From NCBI RefSeq assembly GCF_003351745.1, contig NZ_CP031222.1:3516207-3580206 (forward strand): a DNA stretch of 64,000 nt, in the 5' to 3' direction. This DNA is from Aquirhabdus parva (GTDB lineage: Bacteria > Pseudomonadota > Gammaproteobacteria > Pseudomonadales > Moraxellaceae). Under the pieces are notes generated by a model, which was given only the letters and a program-made list of their open reading frames with translations, was not told the DNA's origin and did no database searches. Positions 44,201 through 53,198 of the stretch are shown here, piece by piece (position 1 is the first letter of the stretch; the number at the start of each line of letters is the position of its first letter). Both the position numbers and the translations under genes were made by a program.

Positions 44201-45888
44201 ATCAAGAGTTCCTGAGTGTGACGCACGCGGTAAGCTGCACCATCCGTGGCAAGAACCGACACCACATAGCGACTAGGTTGTTTGACTTCGGGTAGGCTGA
44301 TTTTGACATTACCATTACTATCGGTCTGGTATTGCTGGGTGGTGAGTTTGATCGGAAATAATCCCCCATAACCCAGATCCCCCTCCACCATACTCAGTGC
44401 TTGTGCCTTGACGTCCAGATCCACGCGCGCATTTTTAACGGGCTTGCCATCGGGATAACGCAATTGCACCACGGCGGGAATCGCTTGTTTGGTTTTAAGC
44501 TGATCTTTATCCACTGACAAATTGATTTCAAAATGCGGCTTTTGGAAGTCCGCCACGCGGAATGCCGCGCTGTACACTTCACCCAGATAGGTCAGTTGAA
44601 TTTCATAACCGCCCGATGCACTGCCCGCAGGCAAACGCACGGCGGCATTACCACCCGTCTGCCCCTCAAAAGTCATACTCTGACTGGCGACGGGCATGCC
44701 GTTCGGGTCCAGCACATTGATCTGGATCGGTGCGGAGGTCAGCGCCTTAGACTCACGCGCATTGACAAACTCACGCCCCACCACTTTGATCTGCACCGTA
44801 TCACCTGCGTGATAGAGCGGACGATCCGTCGTCGCAAACAGCTTGGTATTGTAAATCTCACTGTCGTAATAGAAATTCTCAGAGATCAGCACACCCCCTT
44901 GCGGATCTTGAGCATAGACGTAGGTTTTCTCAGGTGAGGCATGTTGTAGTTGCACCCAGCCTTGTGCGGTGGTCTTGCCAGCGGTGAGATCTGCCGTCCC
45001 ATCGTTCCAGTGCACATTGACATCCGCTACGGGCGCACCTGTTGCACGATTAACCGTCCATACCGTCAACTCAGAAGATGCGATCTTGCTCACTGCCACC
45101 GTATTGCCCACAAACACCATGGTTACTGCACGCTGTTGCCCCAGCATCGCCTCAACCACATAGAGACCTGGTGCGAGCTTACCAAGCGGAACATAGACAT
45201 TGCCGTTAGATAGTGGCGCTGGCTTCGGGGCATCACTGGCTGAGCCAGTAGAACTCGACGCATTATTTGGCGAGTCACTATTAAACTCAATATTGCCTTC
45301 AATATTGGCACCTGTCAGTTGGGCATCAGCGGGGGTAATGTCTTTGGCAAATTGCACCGGATAACGAAAACGGGATATCGGCGTAAAGCCTGCGAGTGGC
45401 TTATAGGCCGATTCCGCTTGCATCGAGTGCCCTGTCATCAGATCAGCACGCTGATGCAGATCTGGTGCAACCTCGACGGTTCCACGCCGTGCATCCTCAG
45501 AAAAAATGGCGCGCCACAGCAAACGCGCTGAACGAGCAACCTTATCCCAGACCGCAACCACCGAATTCCAAAGTCCGGCTTGTTTCGGCACAGCTTTAAC
45601 ATTAATACGATGCAAGTTAGTTTGCGCTTGCAAGAAACCGATCGGATTCGGCACCTGATAGACGGCTACCTCGACCCCAGCCTTGTCATTAACCGCCTGT
45701 ACATCCTGCATCTCCAGACGCACTTGGGCTTGCTCATTCGGGCTAAAACTGCGATCCGATAGAATAAAAAAACCAGCATTGGCTGAGTCATCCGGCAAAT
45801 CTTCCGCATGCAGAACTTGCAGACCGAGCAGCATGACCAGCAGCCCGAAGATCACAGTTGCCCCAATCTCTTTGAGCCCCATGACCAT
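41284..45888 (-). CDS. yfaS: YfaS, bacterial alpha-2-macroglobulin with thioester
   Basis: A large periplasmic protease trap-like protein, 1534 aa. A signal helix (ATVIFGLLVMLLGLQVLHA) is followed by macroglobulin domains (FAAPDRPLYHAGDTVQIKV-like region ATTDRPLYHAGDTVQI; VPDVLTRWRVTARAM-type MPDVLTRWRVTARAM) and the thioester motif C-V-E-Q, with Cys at about 1080 (YGCVEQTASRM), in the alpha-toroid (TED) region. Start chosen at the ATG at 45888 that overlaps the yfaT stop as TAATG; a start at 45972 would only read an upstream frame through yfaT. Alpha-2-macroglobulins of this operon type are often described without the thioester, so its retention is notable. Confidence 0.88.
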   Translation of the reverse strand: MVMGLKEIGATVIFGLLVMLLGLQVLHAEDLPDDSANAGFFILSDRSFSPNEQAQVRLEMQDVQAVNDKAGVEVAVYQVPNPIGFLQAQTNLHRINVKAVPKQAGLWNSVVAVWDKVARSARLLWRAIFSEDARRGTVEVAPDLHQRADLMTGHSMQAESAYKPLAGFTPISRFRYPVQFAKDITPADAQLTGANIEGNIEFNSDSPNNASSSTGSASDAPKPAPLSNGNVYVPLGKLAPGLYVVEAMLGQQRAVTMVFVGNTVAVSKIASSELTVWTVNRATGAPVADVNVHWNDGTADLTAGKTTAQGWVQLQHASPEKTYVYAQDPQGGVLISENFYYDSEIYNTKLFATTDRPLYHAGDTVQIKVVGREFVNARESKALTSAPIQINVLDPNGMPVASQSMTFEGQTGGNAAVRLPAGSASGGYEIQLTYLGEVYSAAFRVADFQKPHFEINLSVDKDQLKTKQAIPAVVQLRYPDGKPVKNARVDLDVKAQALSMVEGDLGYGGLFPIKLTTQQYQTDSNGNVKISLPEVKQPSRYVVSVLATDGAAYRVRHTQELLIERALATWQLDTPVRFSAVHQPVNVSIHQVTAAGPTGQAVVNVKPVRWKLVRLEDNSEQTGDLSGNSFTVKPDKSGSYVISLLAADGSILGATSHWVSGADLKVPTGHIEIVWDKNRYQVGDSASGLITFSEPVDQALITLERDKVEGLSLLKTPAGWLKTEQLSPQQWRISVPVTEQFAPNLTLSVAYVKQDQFVFENAGLVVASKSVEISLTADKTQYAPGEVVKLNVQTRVQGQPVPASVSLGVVDEMIYVLQPEIAPDIHDFFYHPRRNNVRTQYSPSFIGYDLSSNQLDQPASTHSTHERAIKVLERPRRDEVDTAYWAPQLTTNAQGQAQVTFTMPDVLTRWRVTARAMTSDGIVGQNTTHILSNKDVYLKWTSPRWLRADDQSTGNLAIFNQTNQVQKAQLVMQGALTNSQDVTLQPGINFIEVPRQGQQSGALTLSLNQQGQVRDRLLVNLSTRANGRLTHFDRLVSPVNNQLTLGLPADATNVSLRWIDSSRAGFYRVMDNLIDQPYGCVEQTASRMIPLALVYQSLSADDPRKSEIARQLYTQRIRLASMAGDEAKFGWWGRSMAADPFLTTYAYYADWRTAQVLGINLPADHWQRLLDVYSSDGVKQPFWQRALMLDWMRQIGLPVGSMASALATQEVNGAALGEARYGARDSLILSDNSGQTQDLAVLLTSRVLKATSQSGSAEFSSKVVEATARMQAKPTLLGSALLLSLGQGDGKTANALLAEASSEYATIDRAVMLTWLEQSLASGAAAETPATLASPWTLQTTRTGGKVYQWPSASLVKTATPPAPLPTILTSSSNAVLSYDSAQHGSVSTLPATLTHQLYLLKSQSDGSFEAEEVGPKDTIHTDSLYLDTYTLTPKQALHYMVIDAPLPAGAQIEPGTWGIKIKDRDELPRANFQEMTGGYAVPLGQVTDATTVQHLLRFSQRGQYVLPAARAYNMYRPDAQVLESAARNRVTVE

Positions 45889-46637
45889 TAACCCAGACTT
45901 AAAAATGCCAAGCGATACAGGCCGAGGAAATTTGGATTTTGTGCTTGAGGCTGCCATCGGGTGTCTTTCCAATTTATTAATTTTTCAAGTGGATACGCGC
46001 GTAAACCATTATCTGTTTTGGTCACAGTACCCGTATGGTAGGCCACATATTGACCCATCCAGATCATCAGGTGCTGTGCTTGTCCTTGATCAAACAACAA
46101 CAAATCCGCTGGTAAGGCATTAATCAAATCACGCCCCACCAAACGGCAATTATATTGAACCAACTCCAGCGCACTGACATAAGCCCCACGCTGACCATCG
46201 GCGCGGCGCCATTCATGGCGGATCGCAGCCAATTGTGCATCGCTCAAATTCGGCTCAGGCGGCAGACGCCGACCTTTAAAGCCATTGGCTCGTAGCCACT
46301 TTTCATCATGACTACGTAGCGCCTCAGCACAGGCAAAACGCACCAGCCCCACACAATCGTGCTGTTCCCAGCGCGGAGTCGGTCCCTGATTCAGCTGCTG
46401 CGCCACAATCAATTGAATCCACTGCCGCACGGCCTGCACTTGACGTGCATCTAAAGCCACCTCAGGCGGCAGCTCATCTGGTGCAAAAGGATTGCTTGCA
46501 TCATTCGCCACCATGGCCAGCGCCTGATTGGACACTCCCAAAGCAGCCGCTAAGCCTATAATCCGTTCCAGACATTGCCGCCGGGACAGGAAGGCTGCTG
46601 TTGAACACTCAAGATCGAAAGGTTTATCCATCATCAA
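45888..46637 (-). CDS. yfaT: YfaT (DUF1175), NlpC/P60-like
   Basis: A 249-aa protein in the yfa operon with a hydrophobic N-terminal segment (RIIGLAAALGVSNQALA). It has the layout of an NlpC/P60 cysteine peptidase: Cys95 in HDCVGLVRFA, and PADLLLFDQGQAQHLMIWMG, with His189, then a further His201. The family name DUF1175 gives no function; a peptidoglycan-directed hydrolase role is inferred. Three ATG codons in a row begin the frame. It runs into yfaS. Confidence 0.8.
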   Translation of the reverse strand: MMMDKPFDLECSTAAFLSRRQCLERIIGLAAALGVSNQALAMVANDASNPFAPDELPPEVALDARQVQAVRQWIQLIVAQQLNQGPTPRWEQHDCVGLVRFACAEALRSHDEKWLRANGFKGRRLPPEPNLSDAQLAAIRHEWRRADGQRGAYVSALELVQYNCRLVGRDLINALPADLLLFDQGQAQHLMIWMGQYVAYHTGTVTKTDNGLRAYPLEKLINWKDTRWQPQAQNPNFLGLYRLAFLSLG

Positions 46638-46661
46638 TCTCGTTAAATCATCGCGCGCCCG

Positions 46662-48623
46662 CTAAGGCGCGCTGTGCCAAATCATCGGCTGCCATGCAGT
46701 CGTATCATTTCCTGTACTCACTGATGCATTTTTCAACGTTACGGCAAAAGGGGCTTGCTGGGCTAAAGCACTCATCCGGCTAGGCATATGATAGTCAAAC
46801 GCGGCGCGCAGACGCGGCAGGCTCTTTTGCGGGAGCGCATCATGACCCGTCTCCGTCATCAGCGTCGCGACTTTAGCCGGATTGACGTAGAGCAACGTCA
46901 CCGCTTTGGGATCAATCAGTCCTTTAGACGCTTCTTGGACATTCGGATAGCGCTGGTCAGCGACTTTCATCGCACGTTCAACCAAGGGGCTACTTGGTGA
47001 GAAATACAGCACTTGGTTGTTGAACGCCAGCATCGGATTGGTGCTTTGCGTCGGCAAAATCTCAAGCGTGCGTTTGATGGTGGTAAAGCCACCTTGCTGC
47101 TGGGTCGTCAAAGCTTCTGCGGCCTTAATCTCTGGATCGAGTTTTTGCTTGGCGGCAATCAGCGCTTCACGTGCATCATCCTGCTGCTTTTTCAGATCTT
47201 CTTTTTCAACTTTCTTCGCCGCCAGTTGATCGCTACGCTCCTGCTCCCGCGCAGCGCGCTCTTCTTTCCCGAGATCCTGCATTTCGGATCGGTCTGGTGA
47301 CTTTTTCAGTGCTTTGATTTCATCATTGACGGCTTGGAGCTGTGCTGCAAGCTGGCGTTTTTTTGCCTGTATCTCGCGAATCGGCTGATAATAATCACGA
47401 TTGGTCGATACGCCCCAATTAAACAGTGCCGTAAGGTCTTCTGTCTTTAAGGTGGACTTTTCAGTACGCAGCCCGATAAATAAGGGCTTGGAGACATCAT
47501 CACCCGCTTCGGTATACCAACACACTGCGCCAGTCGGTGCCAGACTCTCCAGCGCCTTACTTTCCAGCATCTGATCCACAGGCGCTTTAGCCGACTTCAG
47601 CGCAGCTTCCACCTGAGTCCAATCGATCGAGGTACTGGCACACCATGCCGCATAGGCCGGAATCTGCGCCCATATGCGGGAATCGACGTGAATTTTGCGG
47701 GTATTGGCTTGGCTGGTCCACCTGCCATTGTCATAGTCGAAACGCAGTGCCTGAATATCCGGCATAAATGCGCCATAACCTTGCGCAAAGAAGCGATTAG
47801 ACATCCAGACAGTTTGCGCATGCGTCGTGCTCAGCTCCGGCGCCTGACTATCATTAATCAGTTTGCCACGTGCTTTGGCATCTTTAGCCAGCAGCGTTTG
47901 GACAAAAGCTTCTGCGTTGGTGTCCAACTCACCCGCATCACGACTCACCATCGCACTGTCTGAAAATAAAACTAACCGCTTTCCATGGGCGGCGAGCACC
48001 AAACTACGCTGCGATGACAATGCAATTTTGAGCAAAGGAATCTCATCGCCATCGACTTTGATGCGGCCCACTTCGGTAATTTGTCGATCGGCGACCAGCT
48101 TCATTTGTGCCAGTTGCTGCGCCACCGTCAGCAACGGATCCCGCTCAATACTGAGCGCCCAATAGCGCAGGGCATGAGTGCCATCGCGCCACAGATAAAC
48201 ATCCGCAGGCGCTGCAGCAATATTTTTAAGCAAGTTATCCGACCAATTCAGATCATGCTCAAAGCTCAAACGACGGATTGCACCTTGTAGGCTAAGCCAA
48301 TCGACATCTTGCTGATAGAAATATAAAAAATCTTCGGTAAGCACGCTTTTTAGAATAGGAATTTGCAACAGGTCATGGGGCAGCAACGCTAAATTCTGGC
48401 TGTGAATCCAGACATCCGGCGTGCCCAAACTGATCTCCGCTTGATTGTCAGGCTGTACCGGCAGCCGCAGACGGTACCAGGCAAAAACAGCCACAGCGAC
48501 GAGCAATACCGCCACAATGGTCAAGGTGCCTTTTAGCTTCCAAGACACCGGCTTTGGCGTGTTCGGGGATGGTGGAATCGGGGCTGGCGTCGGGATATCT
48601 GTCGTCAAAGTCGAGGTGCTCAT
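46662..48623 (-). CDS. yfaA: YfaA (DUF2138), first gene of the yfa operon
   Basis: A 653-aa protein with one membrane helix at residues about 33-51 (GTLTIVAVLLVAVAVFAWY) after a Pro-rich tail, and a large periplasmic part. Residues about 415-510 are a charged, Lys/Glu/Gln-rich stretch that should form a coiled coil (EERAAREQERSDQ; KKVEKEDLKKQQDD). The family DUF2138 has no known function. The operon order is that of E. coli. Weak ribosome binding site, with an inverted repeat 26 bases upstream. Confidence 0.82.
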   Translation of the reverse strand: MSTSTLTTDIPTPAPIPPSPNTPKPVSWKLKGTLTIVAVLLVAVAVFAWYRLRLPVQPDNQAEISLGTPDVWIHSQNLALLPHDLLQIPILKSVLTEDFLYFYQQDVDWLSLQGAIRRLSFEHDLNWSDNLLKNIAAAPADVYLWRDGTHALRYWALSIERDPLLTVAQQLAQMKLVADRQITEVGRIKVDGDEIPLLKIALSSQRSLVLAAHGKRLVLFSDSAMVSRDAGELDTNAEAFVQTLLAKDAKARGKLINDSQAPELSTTHAQTVWMSNRFFAQGYGAFMPDIQALRFDYDNGRWTSQANTRKIHVDSRIWAQIPAYAAWCASTSIDWTQVEAALKSAKAPVDQMLESKALESLAPTGAVCWYTEAGDDVSKPLFIGLRTEKSTLKTEDLTALFNWGVSTNRDYYQPIREIQAKKRQLAAQLQAVNDEIKALKKSPDRSEMQDLGKEERAAREQERSDQLAAKKVEKEDLKKQQDDAREALIAAKQKLDPEIKAAEALTTQQQGGFTTIKRTLEILPTQSTNPMLAFNNQVLYFSPSSPLVERAMKVADQRYPNVQEASKGLIDPKAVTLLYVNPAKVATLMTETGHDALPQKSLPRLRAAFDYHMPSRMSALAQQAPFAVTLKNASVSTGNDTTAWQPMIWHSAP

Positions 48624-48648
48624 GGGTCAGGCATGCTCAAGTGCAAAT

Positions 48649-48673
48649 CATCATTTTTTCAATCAAAATGATG
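48649..48673. repeat. yfaA: Inverted repeat in the leader of yfaA
   Basis: CATCATTTT, seven bases, AAAATGATG. Nine perfect pairs, ending 26 bases before the start codon; possible operator or translational hairpin. Confidence 0.5.
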
Positions 48674-48846
48674 GCGTTGTATTTATAATCGCGTGATCGC
48701 GTATTGTTGTTCAATGCGGATGGAATGATCCTTTTTCCCACAAGAAACGATCTGCTCTAGTAGAGTCGATCTGATGCTGATTTGTCCAGTCTTGGAACAT
48801 ACAAGTTGTAAATATTTCGACGCTTTTACACTAACCAGATGGCAAA

Positions 48847-48889
48847 TAAAATAAAAACGGCATCCAGTTCACGTTCTAACGGATGCCGT
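48847..48889 (-). terminator. Terminator after cbpM
   Basis: Minus strand: ACGGCATCC, 15-base loop, GGATGCCGT, then TTTTATTTTATT. Follows cbpM by about 12 bases. Confidence 0.82.
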
Positions 48890-48901
48890 CCCAAGTGCTG
48901 A

Positions 48902-49228
48902 TCATGCATCGATCTCATGCACCGCCAAATGCTGTAACTTGGCCCGCAGCCCCGCAATCTCGTCCATCAAATCCAACGCCAGCGCCACCCCAGCCGCGTT
49001 GACGTCCAAATCCCGCGTTAGACGCACCGCAAGACGAGCACGGCGCAGCGAAGGCCCTCTAAATCGCCATTCGGTCGGTGTCTGACCTTCTGGTTCTAGT
49101 ACCCCTTCGACCACCCAGACATGAATCTGCTCAACAGGGGCATGACTGGCGCGGCACAACTCAATCAAGTTCAAGTCGACATTTTCTTCCACGACAACCC
49201 CATGGATCAGCGCTGTATATTCACTCAT
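48902..49228 (-). CDS. cbpM: CbpM, modulator of CbpA
   Basis: A 108-aa MerR-like helical protein that binds the J-domain of CbpA and blocks it. The pattern LIELCRASHAPVEQIHVWVVEGVLEP and the terminal helix ALDLMDEIAGLRAKLQHL fit. It lies 53 bases after cbpA on the same strand; the pair is typical. Confidence 0.88.
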   Translation of the reverse strand: MSEYTALIHGVVVEENVDLNLIELCRASHAPVEQIHVWVVEGVLEPEGQTPTEWRFRGPSLRRARLAVRLTRDLDVNAAGVALALDLMDEIAGLRAKLQHLAVHEIDA

Positions 49229-49281
49229 GACTTCTTCATCCTTCTTTCATCTGACCTCAATCTCAAGGTCTGCAATTGAAT

Positions 49282-50289
49282 TTATTGACCACTCTTTAAA
49301 TGCTGGCGTGGATTGAAATCAAAGGCCTCTGCCATGGCCCGATACGCCTCTTTCTCACGATCGGTATTGGCAGGTGGTAAAGCGATCTCCAGAATCACAT
49401 AGAAATCTCCCGCAGGACTATTGGCAGAACTACTTGGAATTCCTTTGCCTTTTAAGCGCATCTTGCGCCCGGCCACAGATTTGGCCGGAATCGTCAAGCT
49501 AACCTGACCATCCGGAGTGGGAACATTAACACTTGCGCCAAGCGCCGCTTCCCATGGTGCAAGTGGCAGGGTTATATACACATCCCGATCCTCTACGCGA
49601 TACAAGGAATGCGGATTAAAGGCGATTTCAAGGAATAGATCTCCCGCCTTACCTGCACCCTTTTCGCCTTGACCTGCAAGACGCAGATGCTGTCCGGCAT
49701 GAATCCCTTTAGGAATGTTGACATCCAGCTTCCGCTCGGTCATCACTACATGGCCACTGGCATCCACACTGGGCGTTTTCAATGAAATACTGCGCTTGGC
49801 ACCCGTATAAGCATCTTCCAGATCAATCAGCACCTTGGCATGATGATCTTGCCCTTGCTCAGGCGGCTGCTGACCAAAGCCTTGGCCTGATTGACGTCGT
49901 TGGCGTCCTTGACCAAAAAGAGACTCAAAAAAGTCGCTGTGATCTTGACCACCACCGAAGCTACCCCCAAAGCCGCCACCGAAACCACCCATCTGATCAT
50001 CCGGCGCACCGCGTCCACCAAACTCAAATCCAGCATTCCAGTTCGGTGGTGGCTCAAACTGCTGGCCACTCTTCCACTGACTGCCCATCTGATCATAAGC
50101 CGCACGCTTCTCAGGATCTTTGAGCACCTCATTGGCCTCACCTAACTCCTTAAAACGTTCTTCAGCATCTGGCAGCTTGCTCACATCGGGATGGTACTTC
50201 CGCGCAAGCTTACGGTAAGCCTGCTTAATCTCATCTTGTGTCGCGGTACGCGGCACACCGAGTACTTGATAATAATCTTTGTATTCCAT
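49282..50289 (-). CDS. cbpA: Curved-DNA-binding J-protein CbpA
   Basis: DnaJ-class co-chaperone with DNA binding, 335 aa. J-domain with HPD (RKYHPDVSK), then a Gly/Phe-rich linker, and the two C-terminal beta domains ([37 protein letters not shown]). There is no zinc-finger domain, as expected for CbpA and unlike DnaJ. Works with DnaK and CbpM. Confidence 0.93.
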   Translation of the reverse strand: MEYKDYYQVLGVPRTATQDEIKQAYRKLARKYHPDVSKLPDAEERFKELGEANEVLKDPEKRAAYDQMGSQWKSGQQFEPPPNWNAGFEFGGRGAPDDQMGGFGGGFGGSFGGGQDHSDFFESLFGQGRQRRQSGQGFGQQPPEQGQDHHAKVLIDLEDAYTGAKRSISLKTPSVDASGHVVMTERKLDVNIPKGIHAGQHLRLAGQGEKGAGKAGDLFLEIAFNPHSLYRVEDRDVYITLPLAPWEAALGASVNVPTPDGQVSLTIPAKSVAGRKMRLKGKGIPSSSANSPAGDFYVILEIALPPANTDREKEAYRAMAEAFDFNPRQHLKSGQ

Positions 50290-50384
50290 GCATTACCCCT
50301 ATCTACGACGATAATCAAAATACGAATGTACCCACATCAATGGCAGTTGCAATGCGTGTTTTCAATGGCTATGCCGATGATTTT

Positions 50385-52151
50385 TTATACGCGTTGATAA
50401 GGTCGATACACTGGCTCCCAAACCAACGCTTTGATCCGCGCTAACACTTCCGCATCACTACACTGATCGGCAATCCCATCGGCTTGAGCCTGACGTGCAA
50501 CCGCTTGCGCAACCGCAACTGAGACCGCACGCAGCTCTTCAACGGGGGGCAATAAACGAGCAGTCTTATCCAGCCGAGTCGGAGACAAATCGGCCAGTGC
50601 CTTACCTGCCGCCATAAACATCGCATCGGTGATACGCCGAGCATTTACTGCCAGCACCCCCAAACCCACGCCGGGGAAAATATAGGAATTATTGGTTTGG
50701 TTGATCTCATAGTGTTCCCCATTCCAAAGCACAGGCGGAAATGCAGTCCCTGTGCCAATCAAGGCTTTGCCATTGGTCCAGTTCATCAGATCCTGAGGTT
50801 TGGCTTCACTCTTCGACGTCGGGTTGGAGAGTGGGAAAATCACCGGACGTTCTACCTGCTGCGCCATCATCCGCACCACGGGCTCACTAAACGCCCCAGC
50901 TTGTCCGGACACACCGATCAATACAGTAGGCTTGGCATTGGTGACCACATCCAGCAGGCTAATCCCATCTGAAGAGGTACGCACCCAGTGAGCAACATCC
51001 TGTTTATTTTGTACAAATAACACTTGAGCAGGACGAATATCCGCCATTCCTTCAACCAATAAGCCATAGCGATCAACCGCATAAAATCGTTTGGAAGCTT
51101 CAGCCGCACTAAGACCGGCATCAACCATGGCCTGATGCAAAAGAGAAGCGATCCCACAGCCCGCAGATCCTGCGCCCAAGAAGGCAATACGCTGTTCAGT
51201 CAGAGGAATCCCCGTCACGTTAATGGCGGACAACAGGCTTGCCGCAGCAACAGCTGCCGTGCCTTGAATATCATCATTGAAGGTACACAGACGATCGCGA
51301 TAGCGCTCAAGTAAGGGTCCAGCATTGGCACCGGCAAAATCTTCCCATTGCAGCAACACGTTCGGCCAGCGCTCTGTCACCGCAGCAATGAACTCCTCGA
51401 CAAAGGCATCGTATTCGGCTCCACGAATGCGCTCATGACTCCAACCGATATACATCGGATTATTCAGCCGATCCGGATTGTTGGTGCCAACATCTAGCAA
51501 GATCGGTAAGGTTTCCAGCGGATGAATCCCTGCACAAGCGGTATAGAGGGATAACTTACCGATCGGAATCCCCATACCCCCTGCGCCTTGATCACCCAGT
51601 CCCAAAATCCGCTCACCGTCACTGACCACAATTACCCGCACGCGGTCATAACGCGTATCGGCAAAAATTTCACGGATCTTGTCTTTATTGGTATAGCTTA
51701 AAAATAAGCCGCGCGGTTTACGCCAGATTTCGCTTAAGCGCTGACAACCCTCTCCCACCGTTGGGGTATAGACCAAGGGTAAAAGCTCCTCCAGATTATG
51801 CACCAACATCGCATAGAACAACGTTTCATTACTGTCCTGCAAATCGCGTAGGAAGGCATAGCGCTCAAAGTCTGTCGCAAAACTACGCAGCACCTGCAAG
51901 CGGCGCAAGATCTGCTCATCCAAAGTCCCAACATGTGGCGGCAATAAACCATGCAATTGAAAGGCATCACGCTCGGCTTCACTAAATGCCATACCTTTGT
52001 TCAGCATGGAATGCGAAATCAGATCAAAACCTGTGAGACTAGTTTGCAGAGGATCATCAGAATGGACAGTCGGCTGATATTCGGGGTGGAGGACATTATC
52101 TAATATGGGGTCATTTACGATTTCTTGTTCTGAAGCGGAAGGTTGCGTCAT
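50385..52151 (-). CDS. maeA: NAD-type malic enzyme MaeA
   Basis: Oxidative decarboxylation of malate to pyruvate; 588 aa, the long (eukaryote-like) type. Key stretches are YTPTVGEGCQ, GLGDQGAGGMGIPIGK, the metal-binding FNDDIQGTA and the cofactor loop GAGSAGCGIA. The ATG at 52151, which follows GGAGAG, is preferred to an in-frame ATG at 52187. Cofactor preference is inferred from the family. Confidence 0.93.
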   Translation of the reverse strand: MTQPSASEQEIVNDPILDNVLHPEYQPTVHSDDPLQTSLTGFDLISHSMLNKGMAFSEAERDAFQLHGLLPPHVGTLDEQILRRLQVLRSFATDFERYAFLRDLQDSNETLFYAMLVHNLEELLPLVYTPTVGEGCQRLSEIWRKPRGLFLSYTNKDKIREIFADTRYDRVRVIVVSDGERILGLGDQGAGGMGIPIGKLSLYTACAGIHPLETLPILLDVGTNNPDRLNNPMYIGWSHERIRGAEYDAFVEEFIAAVTERWPNVLLQWEDFAGANAGPLLERYRDRLCTFNDDIQGTAAVAAASLLSAINVTGIPLTEQRIAFLGAGSAGCGIASLLHQAMVDAGLSAAEASKRFYAVDRYGLLVEGMADIRPAQVLFVQNKQDVAHWVRTSSDGISLLDVVTNAKPTVLIGVSGQAGAFSEPVVRMMAQQVERPVIFPLSNPTSKSEAKPQDLMNWTNGKALIGTGTAFPPVLWNGEHYEINQTNNSYIFPGVGLGVLAVNARRITDAMFMAAGKALADLSPTRLDKTARLLPPVEELRAVSVAVAQAVARQAQADGIADQCSDAEVLARIKALVWEPVYRPYQRV

Positions 52152-52333
52152 GCTGGCTCTCTCCTGATGATCTTTGGCATAGACCATAATGGGGTCTACG
52201 ATGGACGTTTATAAATCCCTGAGGTATTGGTTAAGTGTAGACCGAGTTCATGCAGCTTAATGTTATTCTATGTCTATAAAATGTCGATCTTGATCGTTTT
52301 TTAGCGTCAAGATGAATGCGCTGTGGAGAATCC

Positions 52334-52828
52334 ATGTTTCAGATCAGAGCAATGCAGCACGGTGATATAGAGACGGTGATGCAGATTCAGGCCGAATGCT
52401 ATGTGTTGGATGCCATCGAACCCCAATCCACCTTCATCGACCGGTTACACACGAGCCCAAAAACCGCATGGGTGGTCGAAGATACGCTGGGAGTTTGCGC
52501 CTATCTGGTTGGCTATTACTCAACTGTAGGTAACATTACCCCATTGGGTGGGCGCTTTAAACCCACCCTCTCCAATTGTTTATATTTGCATGATTTGGCG
52601 ATTTTGCCGCGCGTCGCAGGTCAGCGCCTTGGCGTGACCTTGGTTAATACGGCGTTGTCTCAACAACCTGATCATATTCAATATACTGCGCTGGTTTCGA
52701 TTCAAAACTCCGTGTCGTTTTGGCAGAAGATCGGCTTTGAAACTCAAGCCCTAGACACCGACCAAACGGAGAACTTACAAACCTACCCGCAGCCTGCTTT
52801 TTATATGCTTAAGCGCTTGATAAAATAA
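52334..52828 (+). CDS. GNAT-family N-acetyltransferase
   Basis: A 164-aa GNAT protein. Starts with the usual MFQIRAMQHGDIETVMQIQ; the central LHDLAILPRVAGQRLGVTLV is the acetyl-CoA-binding motif, followed by ALVSIQNSVSFWQKIGFET. GGAG lies five bases before the ATG at 52334. Acceptor unknown. Divergent from maeA. Confidence 0.88.
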   Translation: MFQIRAMQHGDIETVMQIQAECYVLDAIEPQSTFIDRLHTSPKTAWVVEDTLGVCAYLVGYYSTVGNITPLGGRFKPTLSNCLYLHDLAILPRVAGQRLGVTLVNTALSQQPDHIQYTALVSIQNSVSFWQKIGFETQALDTDQTENLQTYPQPAFYMLKRLIK

Positions 52829-53198
52829 TATCTATACTACAAAAATTACAATTTTGTGACTAGATTTTAACCAATGGTCAAGGTATGTTGTCAGCCATTC
52901 TGTGGATGAGGCATAGGGCTATTTTGAAATCTATTGTTGTTATTTAGGCGCAGATATCATCGGTTTGCCCCGCTGAACTGAACACTTTTAAGTCAAGGTA
53001 TGATATTTATTAAAATACCAACGAATTCAATACTTAAAGAAGCACTGTGAACAGGTATTAAAAAAGTTTTCCCTAGACAATGCGTTTAGTGAATTTTTTT
53101 AAAATGTTCCTGCTAGAATGCGCCACCTTCATTGCACAATTGCTGTGCAGTCTATATATTTAATTTTCTGTATTTTATAACTTTTTCTGTCCGATATC
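52829..53198. other. Leader region of pgaBCD
   Basis: 370 AT-rich bases, no gene. GGTAT/ATACC repeat near 53000 and GCAC-N7-GTGC near 53136. The likely promoter is listed separately. No pgaA coding sequence is present. The leader shows no GGA repeats of the CsrA-target kind near the start codon. Confidence 0.6.
53111..53119 (+). promoter_or_regulatory. pgaB: Extended -10 of a likely pgaB promoter
   Basis: TGCTAGAAT is an extended -10 (TG-N-TAGAAT); no strong -35. It would give a leader of about 75 bases. Confidence 0.45.

Noticed and set aside
45889-45972. Extra N-terminal 28 residues of YfaS
   Set aside because: They are read in a second frame through the end of yfaT; the ATG overlapping the yfaT stop gives a clean signal peptide.
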